A stretch of DNA of 64,000 nt from contig NZ_BBOJ01000002.1 of NCBI RefSeq assembly GCF_000974445.1, positions 434,001-498,000 on the forward strand. Direction: 5' to 3'. Source of the stretch: Lentzea aerocolonigenes. Lineage in GTDB: Bacteria; Actinomycetota; Actinomycetes; Mycobacteriales; Pseudonocardiaceae. Positions 40,258 through 49,295 of this stretch are shown here, one piece after another (position 1 is the stretch's first letter; the number at the start of each line of letters is the position of its first letter). The position numbers were made by a program, and so were the translations under genes. The notes beneath the pieces are model-generated. The model worked only from the letters and a program-made list of their open reading frames with translations. It was not told where the DNA came from and ran no database searches.

Positions 40258-41817
40258 ATGTCCCAGGACTGGTGGCGCCACGCCGTCATCTACCAGGTCT
40301 ACGTGCGCAGCTTCGCCGACTCGAACGGCGACGGCACCGGTGACCTGCCCGGCATCCGCTCGCGTCTGCCCTACCTCCGCGACCTGGGCGTCGACGCCGT
40401 CTGGATCACACCGTTCTACGCCTCGCCGATGGCCGACGGCGGCTACGACGTGGCGGACTACCGCGCCGTCGACCCCCAGTTCGGCGGACTCGACGACGTG
40501 CGCGCGTTGGTCGCCGACGCGCACACGCTCGGCATCCGGGTGATCGTCGACATCGTGCCGAACCACAGCTCCGACCAGCACGAGTGGTTCCAGGAGGCGC
40601 TGGCCGGACGTGGCCGCGAGCGCTACATCTTCCGCGAGGGCGTCGGCGACCAGCCGCCGAACGACTGGGAGTCGGTCTTCGGCGGACCGGCGTGGACGCG
40701 GGTCGAGGACGGCTCCTGGTACCTGCACCTGTTCGCGCCCGAGCAGCCCGACCTGAACTGGGACCTGCCGGAGGTGCGCGCGGAGTTCCGCGACGTGCTG
40801 CGGTTCTGGCTGGACCTCGGCGTCGACGGCTTCCGGGTCGACGTGGCCCACGGGATGATCAAGGCGCCCGGCCTGCCGGACATCGGGCACGCGGACCAGC
40901 TGAAGCTGCTGGGCACGGAGCCGTTGCCGTTCTTCGACCAGGACGGCGTGCACGACATCCACCGCGAGTGGCGCGAGGTCGTCGACTCGTACGAGGGCGA
41001 GCGCGTCCTCGTGGCGGAGGCGTGGACACCGTCGGCCGAGCGCACGGCGATGTACCTGCGCGCGGACGAGATGCACCAGGCGTTCAACTTCCACTACCTG
41101 ACCGCGGAGTGGAACCACGACGCCCTGCGCTCGGTGATCGACTCGTCCCTGGCGGCAGTGGCCCCGGTGGGCGCCCCTACTACGTGGGTGCTCTCGAACC
41201 ATGACGTGCAACGGCACGTGACGCGCTACGGCGGCGGAGAAACCGGCGTGCGCCGAGCGCGCGCTGCCCTGGCGTTGATGCTGGCGTTGCCGGGATCGGT
41301 CTACCTGTACCAGGGCGAGGAACTCGGCCTCCCCGAAGTGCTGGACCTGCCCGACGAGCTGCTCCAGGACCCGATGTGGGAGCGGTCCGGTCACACCGAA
41401 CGAGGCCGCGACGGCTGCCGGGTGCCGCTCCCGTGGACCACCTCGGGCCCCTCTCTCGGCTTCGGCACCGGCGGCTCGTGGCTGCCGCAGCCGCTCGACT
41501 GGGCGAAGCTCAGCGTCGAGGCGCAGACCGGCGACCAGGACTCGATGCTGTCCTTCTACCGCAACGCTTTGCGCGTGCGCCGCGAGCACCCGGCCCTGGG
41601 CGCGGGCGACGGCGTCACGTGGGTGGACGGCCCCGAGGGCGTCCTGTGGTTCGAGCGCCGCGCCGAAGACCGCGGCATCGCCTGCGCGGTGAACCTCTCC
41701 GGCGAGGTGGTGCCCCTGCCCGACCTGGGCGCCGCCCTGCTGGCCTCGTCGTACTACGGCGTGCGCGACGGCCAGCTGCTCCTCCCGCCGGACACAGCGG
41801 TCTGGTGGGAGCTCTGA
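40258..41817 (+). CDS. GH13 alpha-glucosidase
   Basis: A 519-residue cytoplasmic GH13 enzyme of the oligo-alpha-glucosidase type. It opens WWRHAVIYQVYVRSFADSNG with the calcium-like DSNGDGTGDL loop. Catalytic regions are VDIVPNHSSD, GVDGFRVDVAHG (nucleophile Asp), VLVAEAWT (acid/base Glu) and VLSNHDVQRH (third Asp). It releases glucose from maltose or related alpha-glucosides. ATG 40258 is preferred as GGAAGG stands 7 bases upstream; an ATG at 40252 also exists. LacI-type operators precede it, and the sugar importer at 22776-27463 would supply substrate. Confidence 0.93.
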   Translation: MSQDWWRHAVIYQVYVRSFADSNGDGTGDLPGIRSRLPYLRDLGVDAVWITPFYASPMADGGYDVADYRAVDPQFGGLDDVRALVADAHTLGIRVIVDIVPNHSSDQHEWFQEALAGRGRERYIFREGVGDQPPNDWESVFGGPAWTRVEDGSWYLHLFAPEQPDLNWDLPEVRAEFRDVLRFWLDLGVDGFRVDVAHGMIKAPGLPDIGHADQLKLLGTEPLPFFDQDGVHDIHREWREVVDSYEGERVLVAEAWTPSAERTAMYLRADEMHQAFNFHYLTAEWNHDALRSVIDSSLAAVAPVGAPTTWVLSNHDVQRHVTRYGGGETGVRRARAALALMLALPGSVYLYQGEELGLPEVLDLPDELLQDPMWERSGHTERGRDGCRVPLPWTTSGPSLGFGTGGSWLPQPLDWAKLSVEAQTGDQDSMLSFYRNALRVRREHPALGAGDGVTWVDGPEGVLWFERRAEDRGIACAVNLSGEVVPLPDLGAALLASSYYGVRDGQLLLPPDTAVWWEL

Positions 41818-41844
41818 CCAGCATCTTCACCTGATCACCAAAAA

Positions 41845-41867
41845 CTGTCAGACCCCCTGAGTACGGT
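41845..41867 (+). promoter_or_regulatory. PafBC-type DNA-damage promoter before WGR gene 1
   Basis: CTGTCAGAC (41845-41853), exactly 8 bases (CCCCTGAG), then TACGGT (41862-41867). This matches the RecA-independent damage promoter known from mycobacteria, tTGTCRgtg-N8-TAnnnT, in its core and spacing. Transcription would begin near 41874, upstream of the GTG at 41909. An almost identical element precedes WGR gene 3. Confidence 0.72.
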
Positions 41868-41908
41868 CCGTGGACATCAGCTTCCGACCGGATTCAGGGG
41901 GTTCAGCA

Positions 41909-44900
41909 GTGCGCAGGTGGGAGCTCGTCGCGGGCGGTTCCGCGAAGTTCTGGGAGATCGGCCGCACCGGCACCGAGGTGACCGTCCGCTTCGGACGGCT
42001 GGGCACCGCCGGCCAGACCCAGACGAAGGAACTGACCTCAGAGGACGCGGCCGCCGCGCACGTCGCGAAGCTGGTGGCGGCAAAGGAGAAGAAGGGCTAC
42101 CAGAGCGTCGCCACGACGGCCGCCGAACCTGCCGCAGCCCCCGCGCCGCCCGCCCAACCGACCCCAGCAACCGCACCGCCCACCGCACGACTCGCCCAAG
42201 CTTCCGCGGCCACCACGCCGACGCTCACCGGCCCTCCCGCGCCGACCACGCCGCGTCTCGCCGCAACATCCACCCAGCCTCCCGCGGCCACCACGCCGCC
42301 GTCCGCATCTCCCACTGCGGCCACCGCTCCACCCGCGGCATCTCCCGCAGCCACCACTCCACCCGCGGCACCTCTCCCAGCGGCCACTCCACCCACCGCA
42401 CCTCCCACAGCCACCACCCCACCCGCGGAACCTCCCACAGCGGCCACCCCATCTCCAGCCTCCCCAGTCACCCCTCCCCCAGACGAGGAAACCTGGATCA
42501 TGCCGGCGGAGTGGCTCCGCCAGGCCATGCGCCGAAGAGACGTCAGACCGTGGCCGAAGTTCGCGCCCGACCCCACCAAGGCGCAGGAGTTCCGCGCCCA
42601 CATCACCACCCAGACCGCCAGGATCGACGAGGTCCTCACCCACCCGTCGTCCCACCAGGCCCTCGTCCGCGCACTGCGCGACCAGCTCGAAGGCCGCCCC
42701 GACCCGCTGGGCGCCGCCACCCTGGCCAGGGTGGCCGAAACCGAGGACTCGCCGCTGCACTGGTGGATCGAGGAGTTCGGCCTCCCGTTCGCCGCCGCGG
42801 CGGCCGTGCACCTCGCGACGGTGCACGTCAACAACTGGAAGGACTGGCAGACCCAGAACTGGTTCGGCAACCACCTGAACCACTCCCTGCCGCACCACCT
42901 CTCCGAAGACACCTTCGAGGGCCGCGCGCTGGTGCTGGCCAGGACCGCACTCGCCGTGACCGACGACGAGACCTACGAGCAGACCCTGGTGGAGCTCGAC
43001 AAGGTCGGCACCACCTGGTTCGGGCAGGTGGCTCGCGCATTCCTCGCCCCGACGCGGCACGACTGGTTCGAGGAGGCGAACGCTGCTGAGCACGCGCCGT
43101 ACTGGATGGTGCACTGCGCGGCGAGCACGGCGGAGCAGCTCGGCCGCCTGCGCCAGGGGCACCTGATCTGGTCGCCGATCGGCATGTGCACCGCGATGTA
43201 CGTCCTGGGTCCCGCACTCGCACCGCTGCTGGACGCCGAGCTGCGCGCGAAGGTCGAGTGGGGCTCGGAGTGCCGCAAGTTGGCACTCGAGATGCTCGCC
43301 GCGCTGCCGACGGACCAGGCCTTCATGATGCTGCTGAACCGGTTGCGGGAACGGTACGTGCGGCCCGCGCTGCTGTCCGCGATGGCCGCGTTCCCCGCAC
43401 GGGCCGCGCGGCTGATGGCTCCCCGCGCCGCCACCGACCCGGACGTCCGCAACCTGTTGCGGGCGCACCTGCTCAGGCACCCCGGAGTCGAGGCGCCGGT
43501 CCAGTTGCCCGAACCGCTGCCGGACGCGCCGGCCTCGGCTCTGCCGCGGGTGCTGGCCGAACCGCCGTGGGCGCACCGGCGCCCGCTGCCGAAACCCTTG
43601 GTGCTGAAGGACGTCCCGGTGCCGGCAGCCCACCTGACGTGGCTGCCCGGCGAGCGCGAGGAGTGGGGGAAGCCCAGCGGCTATTGGACCGCGCGGGTCC
43701 ACGACTGGAAGGCCATGGCCGCGGCGATCCGGGCTCGCAACAACCGCTACCACGACCACGGGCTGTTCGTGGCGGGTCCTGAGGAGCTCGCCCTCCCGCT
43801 GCTCGCGGACTGGGTTCCCAGCGACACCTGGGGCAGCGAGCACTGGGGCAAGCGCATCACGGCCCGGTTCGGCATGGAGGCCCTGCCCGCGATGCTGCGC
43901 CTGGCCGCGCGGGATCCGCACGTGTCGGGTGTCGTTCTGCTGCCGTACGCGACGCCCGAGGTCGCGGACATGATGGCCGACTGGCTGGCGCGCCTCAAAA
44001 CCGCGCGCGCGTTCGCCATCACCTGGCTGGCCCGGCACCGCGAAGCCGCAGCCCGCCTCCTGCTGGCACCGGCCCTCGGCGTCGCAGGTCCCAGACGCCG
44101 CAACGCGGAGCTCGCGTTGCGCCACCTCCACCTGGAAACCGGTGTCGACGTCATCGCCGTCGCCACCTCCTTCAGCACCGAGGCAGGCGCCGCGATCCGC
44201 ACGCTCATCGAGATCGACCCGCTCGACGTCCTCCCGGCGAAGCTGCCGGTGATCGGCGACTGGGCCGACCTGAAGCTGCTCCCCCAGGTGCGGCTCGAGG
44301 ATGGTGCCACCGCGTTGTCCGCAGACGCCGCGAAAAACCTCCTGATGACCGCCGCACTGTCTAAACAGGACGCTATCTACCCCGGCCTGCCGCTGGCCGT
44401 GGAGGCGTGCGACCGCGCCTCGCTCGCCGAGTTCGCGTGGGCGGTCTTCGGGTGCTGGCAGGACGTGGACGCGCCGTCGAAGGACGCCTGGGTCCTCACC
44501 GCGCTCGGCTGGTTCGGCGACGACGAGACGGTGCGCCGCCTCTCGCCGCTCATCCGCGCCTGGCCGGGCGAAAGCCAGCACGCCAGAGCCGTCACGGGCC
44601 TCGACGTCCTCGCCCAGATCGGCAGCGAGGTGGCGCTGACCCACCTCAACAGCATCGCGGAGAGGGTGAAGTTCAAGGGCCTCAAGGCCCGCGCCCAGGA
44701 GAAGGTGTCCGACATCGCCGCCGCGCTGGGCCTGAGCCGCGACCAGCTGTCCGACCGCCTGGTTCCGCGCCTGGGCCTCGACGACGCCGCGACGCTGGTC
44801 ATCGACTACGGACCGCGTCAGTTCACCGTGGGCTTCGACGAGCAGCTCAAGCCCTACGTCCTCGACGCGGAAGGCAAGCGCCGCAAGGACCTCCCGAAGC

Positions 44901-45673
44901 CGGGCACCAAGGACGACCAGGAGCTGGCTCCCAAGGAGAACAAGCGCTTCGCCGCGTTGAAGAAGGACGTCCGCACCATCGCGTCCGACCAGATCCACCG
45001 CCTCGAACGGTCGATGGTCGACCAGCGCACGTGGACCGCCGAGGAGTTCCACACCGTCCTGGCCGGCCACCCGCTGCTCTGGCACCTGGTCCGCCGCCTG
45101 GTCTGGATCACCGACACAGGCCTCTCGTTCCGCCTGGCCGAGGACCGCACGCTCGCCGACGCCGAGGACGACGAGATCACCCTGCCCGGAGGCGCCACCG
45201 TCCGCGTGGCCCACCCGGTCGACCTGAGCGACACCCTCCAGACGTGGGGCGAGGTGTTCGCGGACTACGAGATCCTGCAACCCTTCGCCCAGCTCAACCG
45301 CCCGACGCACGCGTTCGCGCCCGGCGACAACGTCCCGCAGCTGGACAAGTACGTCGACCGGGTGATGCCGGTCGGCAGGGTCCTGGCCCTCACCAAGCGG
45401 GGCTGGGTCCGCGGCGAACCCCAGGACAACGGCTGCGAGTCGTGGATGACCCGCCCGCTCCCGTCCGGCGGCGCCCTGGTCGCGTGCCTCGATCCCGGCA
45501 TCACGGTGGGAATGGTGGACATGTTCCCCGAGCTGAAGTTCAGCTCGCTGTGGTTCTCGCCGAGCGGCGCAGGCAACTGGACCGCTCCCCGCAACGGCGG
45601 GCCCGCCCGCTTCGACGTGGACGCCGTCACCGCCTCCGAGCTCCTCGTGGAGCTGGAGTCACTGCATGCGTGA
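41909..45673 (+). CDS. WGR / DUF4132 protein, paralogue 1 (YehI-like)
   Basis: A 1254-residue protein. Residues 1-70 are a WGR domain (RRWELVAGGSAKFWEIGRTG, TVRFGRLGTAGQTQTKEL), a fold that binds DNA or nucleic-acid ends in PARPs. A 120-residue Pro/Ala/Thr linker made of imperfect repeats follows, then HEAT-like helices and, from about residue 930, a DUF4132 region (LGLDDAATLVIDYGPRQFTV, then FDEQLKPYVLDAEGKRRKDL). E. coli YehI and MolR have this architecture; their biochemical role is unknown. GTG 41909 has AGGGGG 8 bases upstream. It heads a conserved WGR-MoxR-DUF5682-VWA-SWIM locus. Confidence 0.88.
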   Translation: MRRWELVAGGSAKFWEIGRTGTEVTVRFGRLGTAGQTQTKELTSEDAAAAHVAKLVAAKEKKGYQSVATTAAEPAAAPAPPAQPTPATAPPTARLAQASAATTPTLTGPPAPTTPRLAATSTQPPAATTPPSASPTAATAPPAASPAATTPPAAPLPAATPPTAPPTATTPPAEPPTAATPSPASPVTPPPDEETWIMPAEWLRQAMRRRDVRPWPKFAPDPTKAQEFRAHITTQTARIDEVLTHPSSHQALVRALRDQLEGRPDPLGAATLARVAETEDSPLHWWIEEFGLPFAAAAAVHLATVHVNNWKDWQTQNWFGNHLNHSLPHHLSEDTFEGRALVLARTALAVTDDETYEQTLVELDKVGTTWFGQVARAFLAPTRHDWFEEANAAEHAPYWMVHCAASTAEQLGRLRQGHLIWSPIGMCTAMYVLGPALAPLLDAELRAKVEWGSECRKLALEMLAALPTDQAFMMLLNRLRERYVRPALLSAMAAFPARAARLMAPRAATDPDVRNLLRAHLLRHPGVEAPVQLPEPLPDAPASALPRVLAEPPWAHRRPLPKPLVLKDVPVPAAHLTWLPGEREEWGKPSGYWTARVHDWKAMAAAIRARNNRYHDHGLFVAGPEELALPLLADWVPSDTWGSEHWGKRITARFGMEALPAMLRLAARDPHVSGVVLLPYATPEVADMMADWLARLKTARAFAITWLARHREAAARLLLAPALGVAGPRRRNAELALRHLHLETGVDVIAVATSFSTEAGAAIRTLIEIDPLDVLPAKLPVIGDWADLKLLPQVRLEDGATALSADAAKNLLMTAALSKQDAIYPGLPLAVEACDRASLAEFAWAVFGCWQDVDAPSKDAWVLTALGWFGDDETVRRLSPLIRAWPGESQHARAVTGLDVLAQIGSEVALTHLNSIAERVKFKGLKARAQEKVSDIAAALGLSRDQLSDRLVPRLGLDDAATLVIDYGPRQFTVGFDEQLKPYVLDAEGKRRKDLPKPGTKDDQELAPKENKRFAALKKDVRTIASDQIHRLERSMVDQRTWTAEEFHTVLAGHPLLWHLVRRLVWITDTGLSFRLAEDRTLADAEDDEITLPGGATVRVAHPVDLSDTLQTWGEVFADYEILQPFAQLNRPTHAFAPGDNVPQLDKYVDRVMPVGRVLALTKRGWVRGEPQDNGCESWMTRPLPSGGALVACLDPGITVGMVDMFPELKFSSLWFSPSGAGNWTAPRNGGPARFDVDAVTASELLVELESLHA

Positions 45674-45731
45674 CGTTCCAGTTCTTTTTGATCGGCCAGC
45701 AAACTCCGGATCGGATTCAGGGGGTACGTCA

Positions 45732-48700
45732 GTGCGCAGGTGGGAGCTCGTCTCCGGCGGGTCGGCCAAGTTCTGGGAGGTGGGGACGGACGGGGTGACG
45801 GTCACCGTCCGCTTCGGACGGCTGGACACGGCCGGCCAGACCCAGACGAAGGAGCTCGCGTCCGCGGAGGCAGCCGAGGCGCACGTCGCGAAACTGGTGG
45901 CGGAGAAGGAGAAGAAGGGCTACCGCGCCGTCACCGGCGAGGCGTCCGAGCAACCTGTCGCCGCGCCCGCCGCGGAGAAGCCCGCCGCCGTCGACGAGGA
46001 CACCTGGGTCATGCCCAAGGCGTGGCTCAGGGATGTCGTGCGGCAGCGCGGCTTCGACCCGGCACCGGTCTTCGCCGTCGACGACGAGCTCGCAGCGACG
46101 GCCCGTCGCCGAGTGGGCAAGCAGACCGCGACCACGATCGAACGAGTGCTGTCCGATCCGGCCTCCGAACCGGATCTCGTGCGAGCCGCACGGGAACACC
46201 TCGCCGGCCGGCCCGATCCGGTCGGAGCGGCCGCGATCGCGGCGATCATCGCGAGCGGCCTGGAGTCCGTGCACGCCTGGATCGCCGACCACGGCGTCGT
46301 GTTCGCCGCCGAGGCGGCGGTTCACTTCACCGGCCTGGCCTCCGTCCCGACGTGGATTTCAAGCCAGCACACGTGGGGCGGCGAGCGGCTGCAGTCCCGT
46401 GGCAGCCACTTCCACATCATCTTCGACAGCGTCGAGGGCAAGATGCTCACGGCGGTTCGCTACGCGCTCGCGGTCGCGGACGACGCCGAGCGCGAAGCCG
46501 CCGAGGCCGCGCTGGACCGCCTCGGGGGCGCCAGTGCCAAGCTCTCCCGGGCGTACCTGGTGCCTTCCCGAGCCGACTGGTTCCAGCAGGCGTGCGACGA
46601 GCCGAACACGAACTCGCAGTGGTGGATGCTTCCCTGCAGTGCCGGCACCCAGGAGCAGTTCGAGCAGGTTCAGGCCACGGTGACCGCTCCCGCGTTCCTC
46701 CTGCACACGGCGCTCTACGTCCTGGGTCCGGCGGTCGCGCCGTTGCTGGCGGCGGAGCTCGACCGGAGCTACCAGCGTGCGGAGAGCCGCAAGCAGGCGT
46801 TGAAGGTGCTCGCGATGCTTCCCACCGACGAGGCCTTCACGATCCTGCTCGACCGCCTCGACACCAAGTACGTGCGCCCGGCGCTGTTGTCCGCCATGTC
46901 GGCGTTCCCGGCACGGGCCGCCCGGCTGCTGGCGGAGCGGGCATCCGCGAACGCCGAGGTCCGGCAGCTGCTGAGCGTGCACCTGACGACGCACTCGCAC
47001 CTGGAGGTGCCGGCAGGCTTCACCGCGATCGAGTCCGCCACGCTCCCGGAGGCCCCGGCGGAACTGCTGCCGTCGCTGCTGGTTTCGCCGCCGTGGGTGC
47101 ACCGCAAGCCGCCGGTGAAGCCCGTGGTGGTGCCAGATCTCCCGTCGCCGGCACCTTCGATCGTCTGGGAGCCGGGTGAGCGGGACGAGTGGCTCACGTC
47201 CGGCGACTGGAACACCCACGTGCCCTGGCAGGACCTGCTGGCGGAGTTCAAGGCGGGCCGGATCGGCTACCGCATGCGCGACCTGTTCGCCCAGGCTCCC
47301 GAGGACGAGGTGCGGCACCTGCTGGCCGGCTGGGAGCCGAAGCTCAGCTGGAGCGCCGAGGAAACGGGCAAGCTGCTGGCGGCCAAGTTCGGCTTCGACG
47401 CGCTGCCTCCGCTGCTGCGGATCGTCGAGTCGAACGCGAACACCGCCGTCGTCGTGCTGCCCTTCGCCACACCGGAAGTGGCCACCCTGATGGCGGACTG
47501 GCTGGTGCGGCTCAAGCAGGTGCGCAAGGTCGCGCTGGACTGGCTGTCGCGGCACCGCGAGACGGCGGCCCGTCTCCTCATCCCCGCCGCCCTGGGTCAG
47601 CCGGGAGCACCAAGGCGCAACGCCGAGACCGCCCTCCGCCACCTGCACGGCCTGGGAGTGAACGTGGTCGCGCTGGCACCGAATGCTGCGGCGGCCGCCG
47701 CTCTCCAGACCTTCCTGGCCGTCGACCCCGTCGACGTGCTGCCGGCCAAGCTGCCGGTGATCGGTGAATGGGCGGACACGAGGCTGCTGCCCCAGGTCCT
47801 CCTGAGCGACCGCAAGCACGCTCTTTCACCTGAAGCCGCTCACCACCTCCTGATGACGGCGGCCCTGTCCAAACCGGGTGACCTGTACGCCGGCCTGCCG
47901 GTGGCCCGCGACGCCCTCGACCGCGCCTCGCTCGCGGAGTTCGCGTGGGCTGTTTTCCAGCGCTGGCAGGAAGTGGGAGCGCCCTCGAAGGAAGGCTGGG
48001 CTCTCACCGCGCTCGGCTGGTTCGGCGACGACTCGACGGTCCGCGCGCTGTCGCCGCTGATCCGCAACTGGCCGGGCGAGAGCCAGCACGCCAAGGCCGT
48101 GACGGGCTTGGACGTCCTCGCCGACATCGGCACCGAGGTCGCCCTGTCCCACCTCAACAGCATCGCCGAGAAGGTGAAGTTCAAGGGCCTCAAGACAAGA
48201 GCCCAGGACAAGGTCTCGCAGATCGCCGCCGAACTGGGCCTGTCCCGCGACCAGCTGGCCGACCGCCTGGTCCCCCGCCTCGGCCTCGACGACGAAGCCT
48301 CACTGGTGATCGACTACGGCCCGCGCCGCTTCACCGTCGGCTTCGACGAGCAGCTCAAGCCCTACGTCCTCGACCCCGACGGCAAGCGCCGCAAGGACCT
48401 GCCCAAACCCGGCGCGAAAGACGCCCAGGACCAGGCACCACTGGAGCACAAGCGCTTCGCCGCCTTGAAGAAGGACGTCCGCACCGTGGCGTCCGACCAG
48501 ATCCACCGCCTCGAACGGGCGATGGTGGACCAGCGGACGTGGACCGCGGCCGAGTTCTACACGGTCCTGGCAGGCCACCCGCTGCTGTGGCACATCGTCC
48601 GGCGCCTGGTCTGGATCACTGACGAGGGCGTCTCGTTCCGCCTGGCAGAAGACCGCACCCTCGCCGACTCGAACGACGACGAGTTCACCCTCCCCGAGAC

Positions 48701-49181
48701 CGCCGCAGTCCGAGTGGCGCACCCGGCCGACCTCCAAGGCACGCTGGAAGCCTGGGGCGAGGTCTTCGCCGACTACGAGATCCTCCAGCCCTTCCCGCAA
48801 CTGAACCGCCCGCTGCACGTCGTGCCGCCGGACGAAGACCTGTTGGCACACCTGAAGAAGTACTGCGACGTGCCCCACCCCATCGGCAAGATCCTCAGCC
48901 TCACCAAGAAGGGCTGGGTCCGCGGTCAACCACAGGACGCAGGCGTCGAGTGCTGGATCACCCGCCCACTGCCCTCGGGCGGCGCCCTGATCGCCGACCT
49001 GGACCCCGGCATCGCGGTGGGCGCGATCGACGTCTTCCCCGAGGTCAAGTTCACCGGCCTCTGGTACTCGGCCACCGGCAGGGCCTACTGGTCCGTGCAG
49101 AAGGACGCGCCGGCCACCCTCCAGGTCGACCCGATCACCGCCTCCGAACTCCTCTCCGAGCTCGAGTCGCTCCACACGTGA
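45732..49181 (+). CDS. WGR / DUF4132 protein, paralogue 2
   Basis: A 1149-residue tandem copy of paralogue 1 with an N-terminal WGR domain (RRWELVSGGSAKFWEVGTDG) but only a short linker of about 25 residues. The C-terminal DUF4132 region is very similar (FDEQLKPYVLDPDGKRRKDL). It starts 58 bp after paralogue 1 with no promoter motif of its own, so it is probably co-transcribed. The GTG at 45732 is conserved in place with the other copies (VRRWELV). Confidence 0.88.
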   Translation: MRRWELVSGGSAKFWEVGTDGVTVTVRFGRLDTAGQTQTKELASAEAAEAHVAKLVAEKEKKGYRAVTGEASEQPVAAPAAEKPAAVDEDTWVMPKAWLRDVVRQRGFDPAPVFAVDDELAATARRRVGKQTATTIERVLSDPASEPDLVRAAREHLAGRPDPVGAAAIAAIIASGLESVHAWIADHGVVFAAEAAVHFTGLASVPTWISSQHTWGGERLQSRGSHFHIIFDSVEGKMLTAVRYALAVADDAEREAAEAALDRLGGASAKLSRAYLVPSRADWFQQACDEPNTNSQWWMLPCSAGTQEQFEQVQATVTAPAFLLHTALYVLGPAVAPLLAAELDRSYQRAESRKQALKVLAMLPTDEAFTILLDRLDTKYVRPALLSAMSAFPARAARLLAERASANAEVRQLLSVHLTTHSHLEVPAGFTAIESATLPEAPAELLPSLLVSPPWVHRKPPVKPVVVPDLPSPAPSIVWEPGERDEWLTSGDWNTHVPWQDLLAEFKAGRIGYRMRDLFAQAPEDEVRHLLAGWEPKLSWSAEETGKLLAAKFGFDALPPLLRIVESNANTAVVVLPFATPEVATLMADWLVRLKQVRKVALDWLSRHRETAARLLIPAALGQPGAPRRNAETALRHLHGLGVNVVALAPNAAAAAALQTFLAVDPVDVLPAKLPVIGEWADTRLLPQVLLSDRKHALSPEAAHHLLMTAALSKPGDLYAGLPVARDALDRASLAEFAWAVFQRWQEVGAPSKEGWALTALGWFGDDSTVRALSPLIRNWPGESQHAKAVTGLDVLADIGTEVALSHLNSIAEKVKFKGLKTRAQDKVSQIAAELGLSRDQLADRLVPRLGLDDEASLVIDYGPRRFTVGFDEQLKPYVLDPDGKRRKDLPKPGAKDAQDQAPLEHKRFAALKKDVRTVASDQIHRLERAMVDQRTWTAAEFYTVLAGHPLLWHIVRRLVWITDEGVSFRLAEDRTLADSNDDEFTLPETAAVRVAHPADLQGTLEAWGEVFADYEILQPFPQLNRPLHVVPPDEDLLAHLKKYCDVPHPIGKILSLTKKGWVRGQPQDAGVECWITRPLPSGGALIADLDPGIAVGAIDVFPEVKFTGLWYSATGRAYWSVQKDAPATLQVDPITASELLSELESLHT

Positions 49182-49187
49182 CGCACG

Positions 49188-49245
49188 CTCAGGGGGTCTG
49201 ATCAGGACTTTAAGCAGACCGTAAAGAATTGTCAGACCCCCTGAG
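49188..49245. repeat. 14-bp perfect inverted repeat overlapping the promoter
   Basis: CTCAGGGGGTCTGA (49188-49201) and TCAGACCCCCTGAG (49232-49245) are exact reverse complements over a 30-base loop. The first arm follows the paralogue 2 stop; the second lies inside the damage-type promoter of paralogue 3. It could end transcription of paralogue 2 or serve as an operator. Confidence 0.75.
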
Positions 49246-49251
49246 TAGCGT
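49229..49251 (+). promoter_or_regulatory. PafBC-type DNA-damage promoter before WGR gene 3
   Basis: TTGTCAGAC (49229-49237), 8 bases (CCCCTGAG), TAGCGT (49246-49251). It fits tTGTCRgtg-N8-TAnnnT better than the copy at 41845 and shares 15 consecutive bases with it. It would drive paralogue 3 and the downstream MoxR-VWA-SWIM genes. Confidence 0.75.
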
Positions 49252-49295
49252 CCGCGTCACATCAACTTCGTAGTTCGGCCCCCGGAGGTACGGCA

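Noticed and set aside
40063-41589. Minus-strand frame of 508 codons over the GH13 gene, ending in the tRNA control region
   Set aside because: Antisense of a well-conserved GH13 enzyme; low-complexity antisense composition.
42130-42490. Repeated CCxCCACCGC-like units
   Set aside because: In-frame Pro/Ala/Thr linker of WGR paralogue 1; imperfect and coding, not a separate repeat element.
42038-45310. Minus-strand open frame of 1090 codons, and a similar one at 50013-52799
   Set aside because: Mirror frames of the WGR/DUF4132 genes with His/Val/Gln/Arg-biased composition and no recognisable domain.
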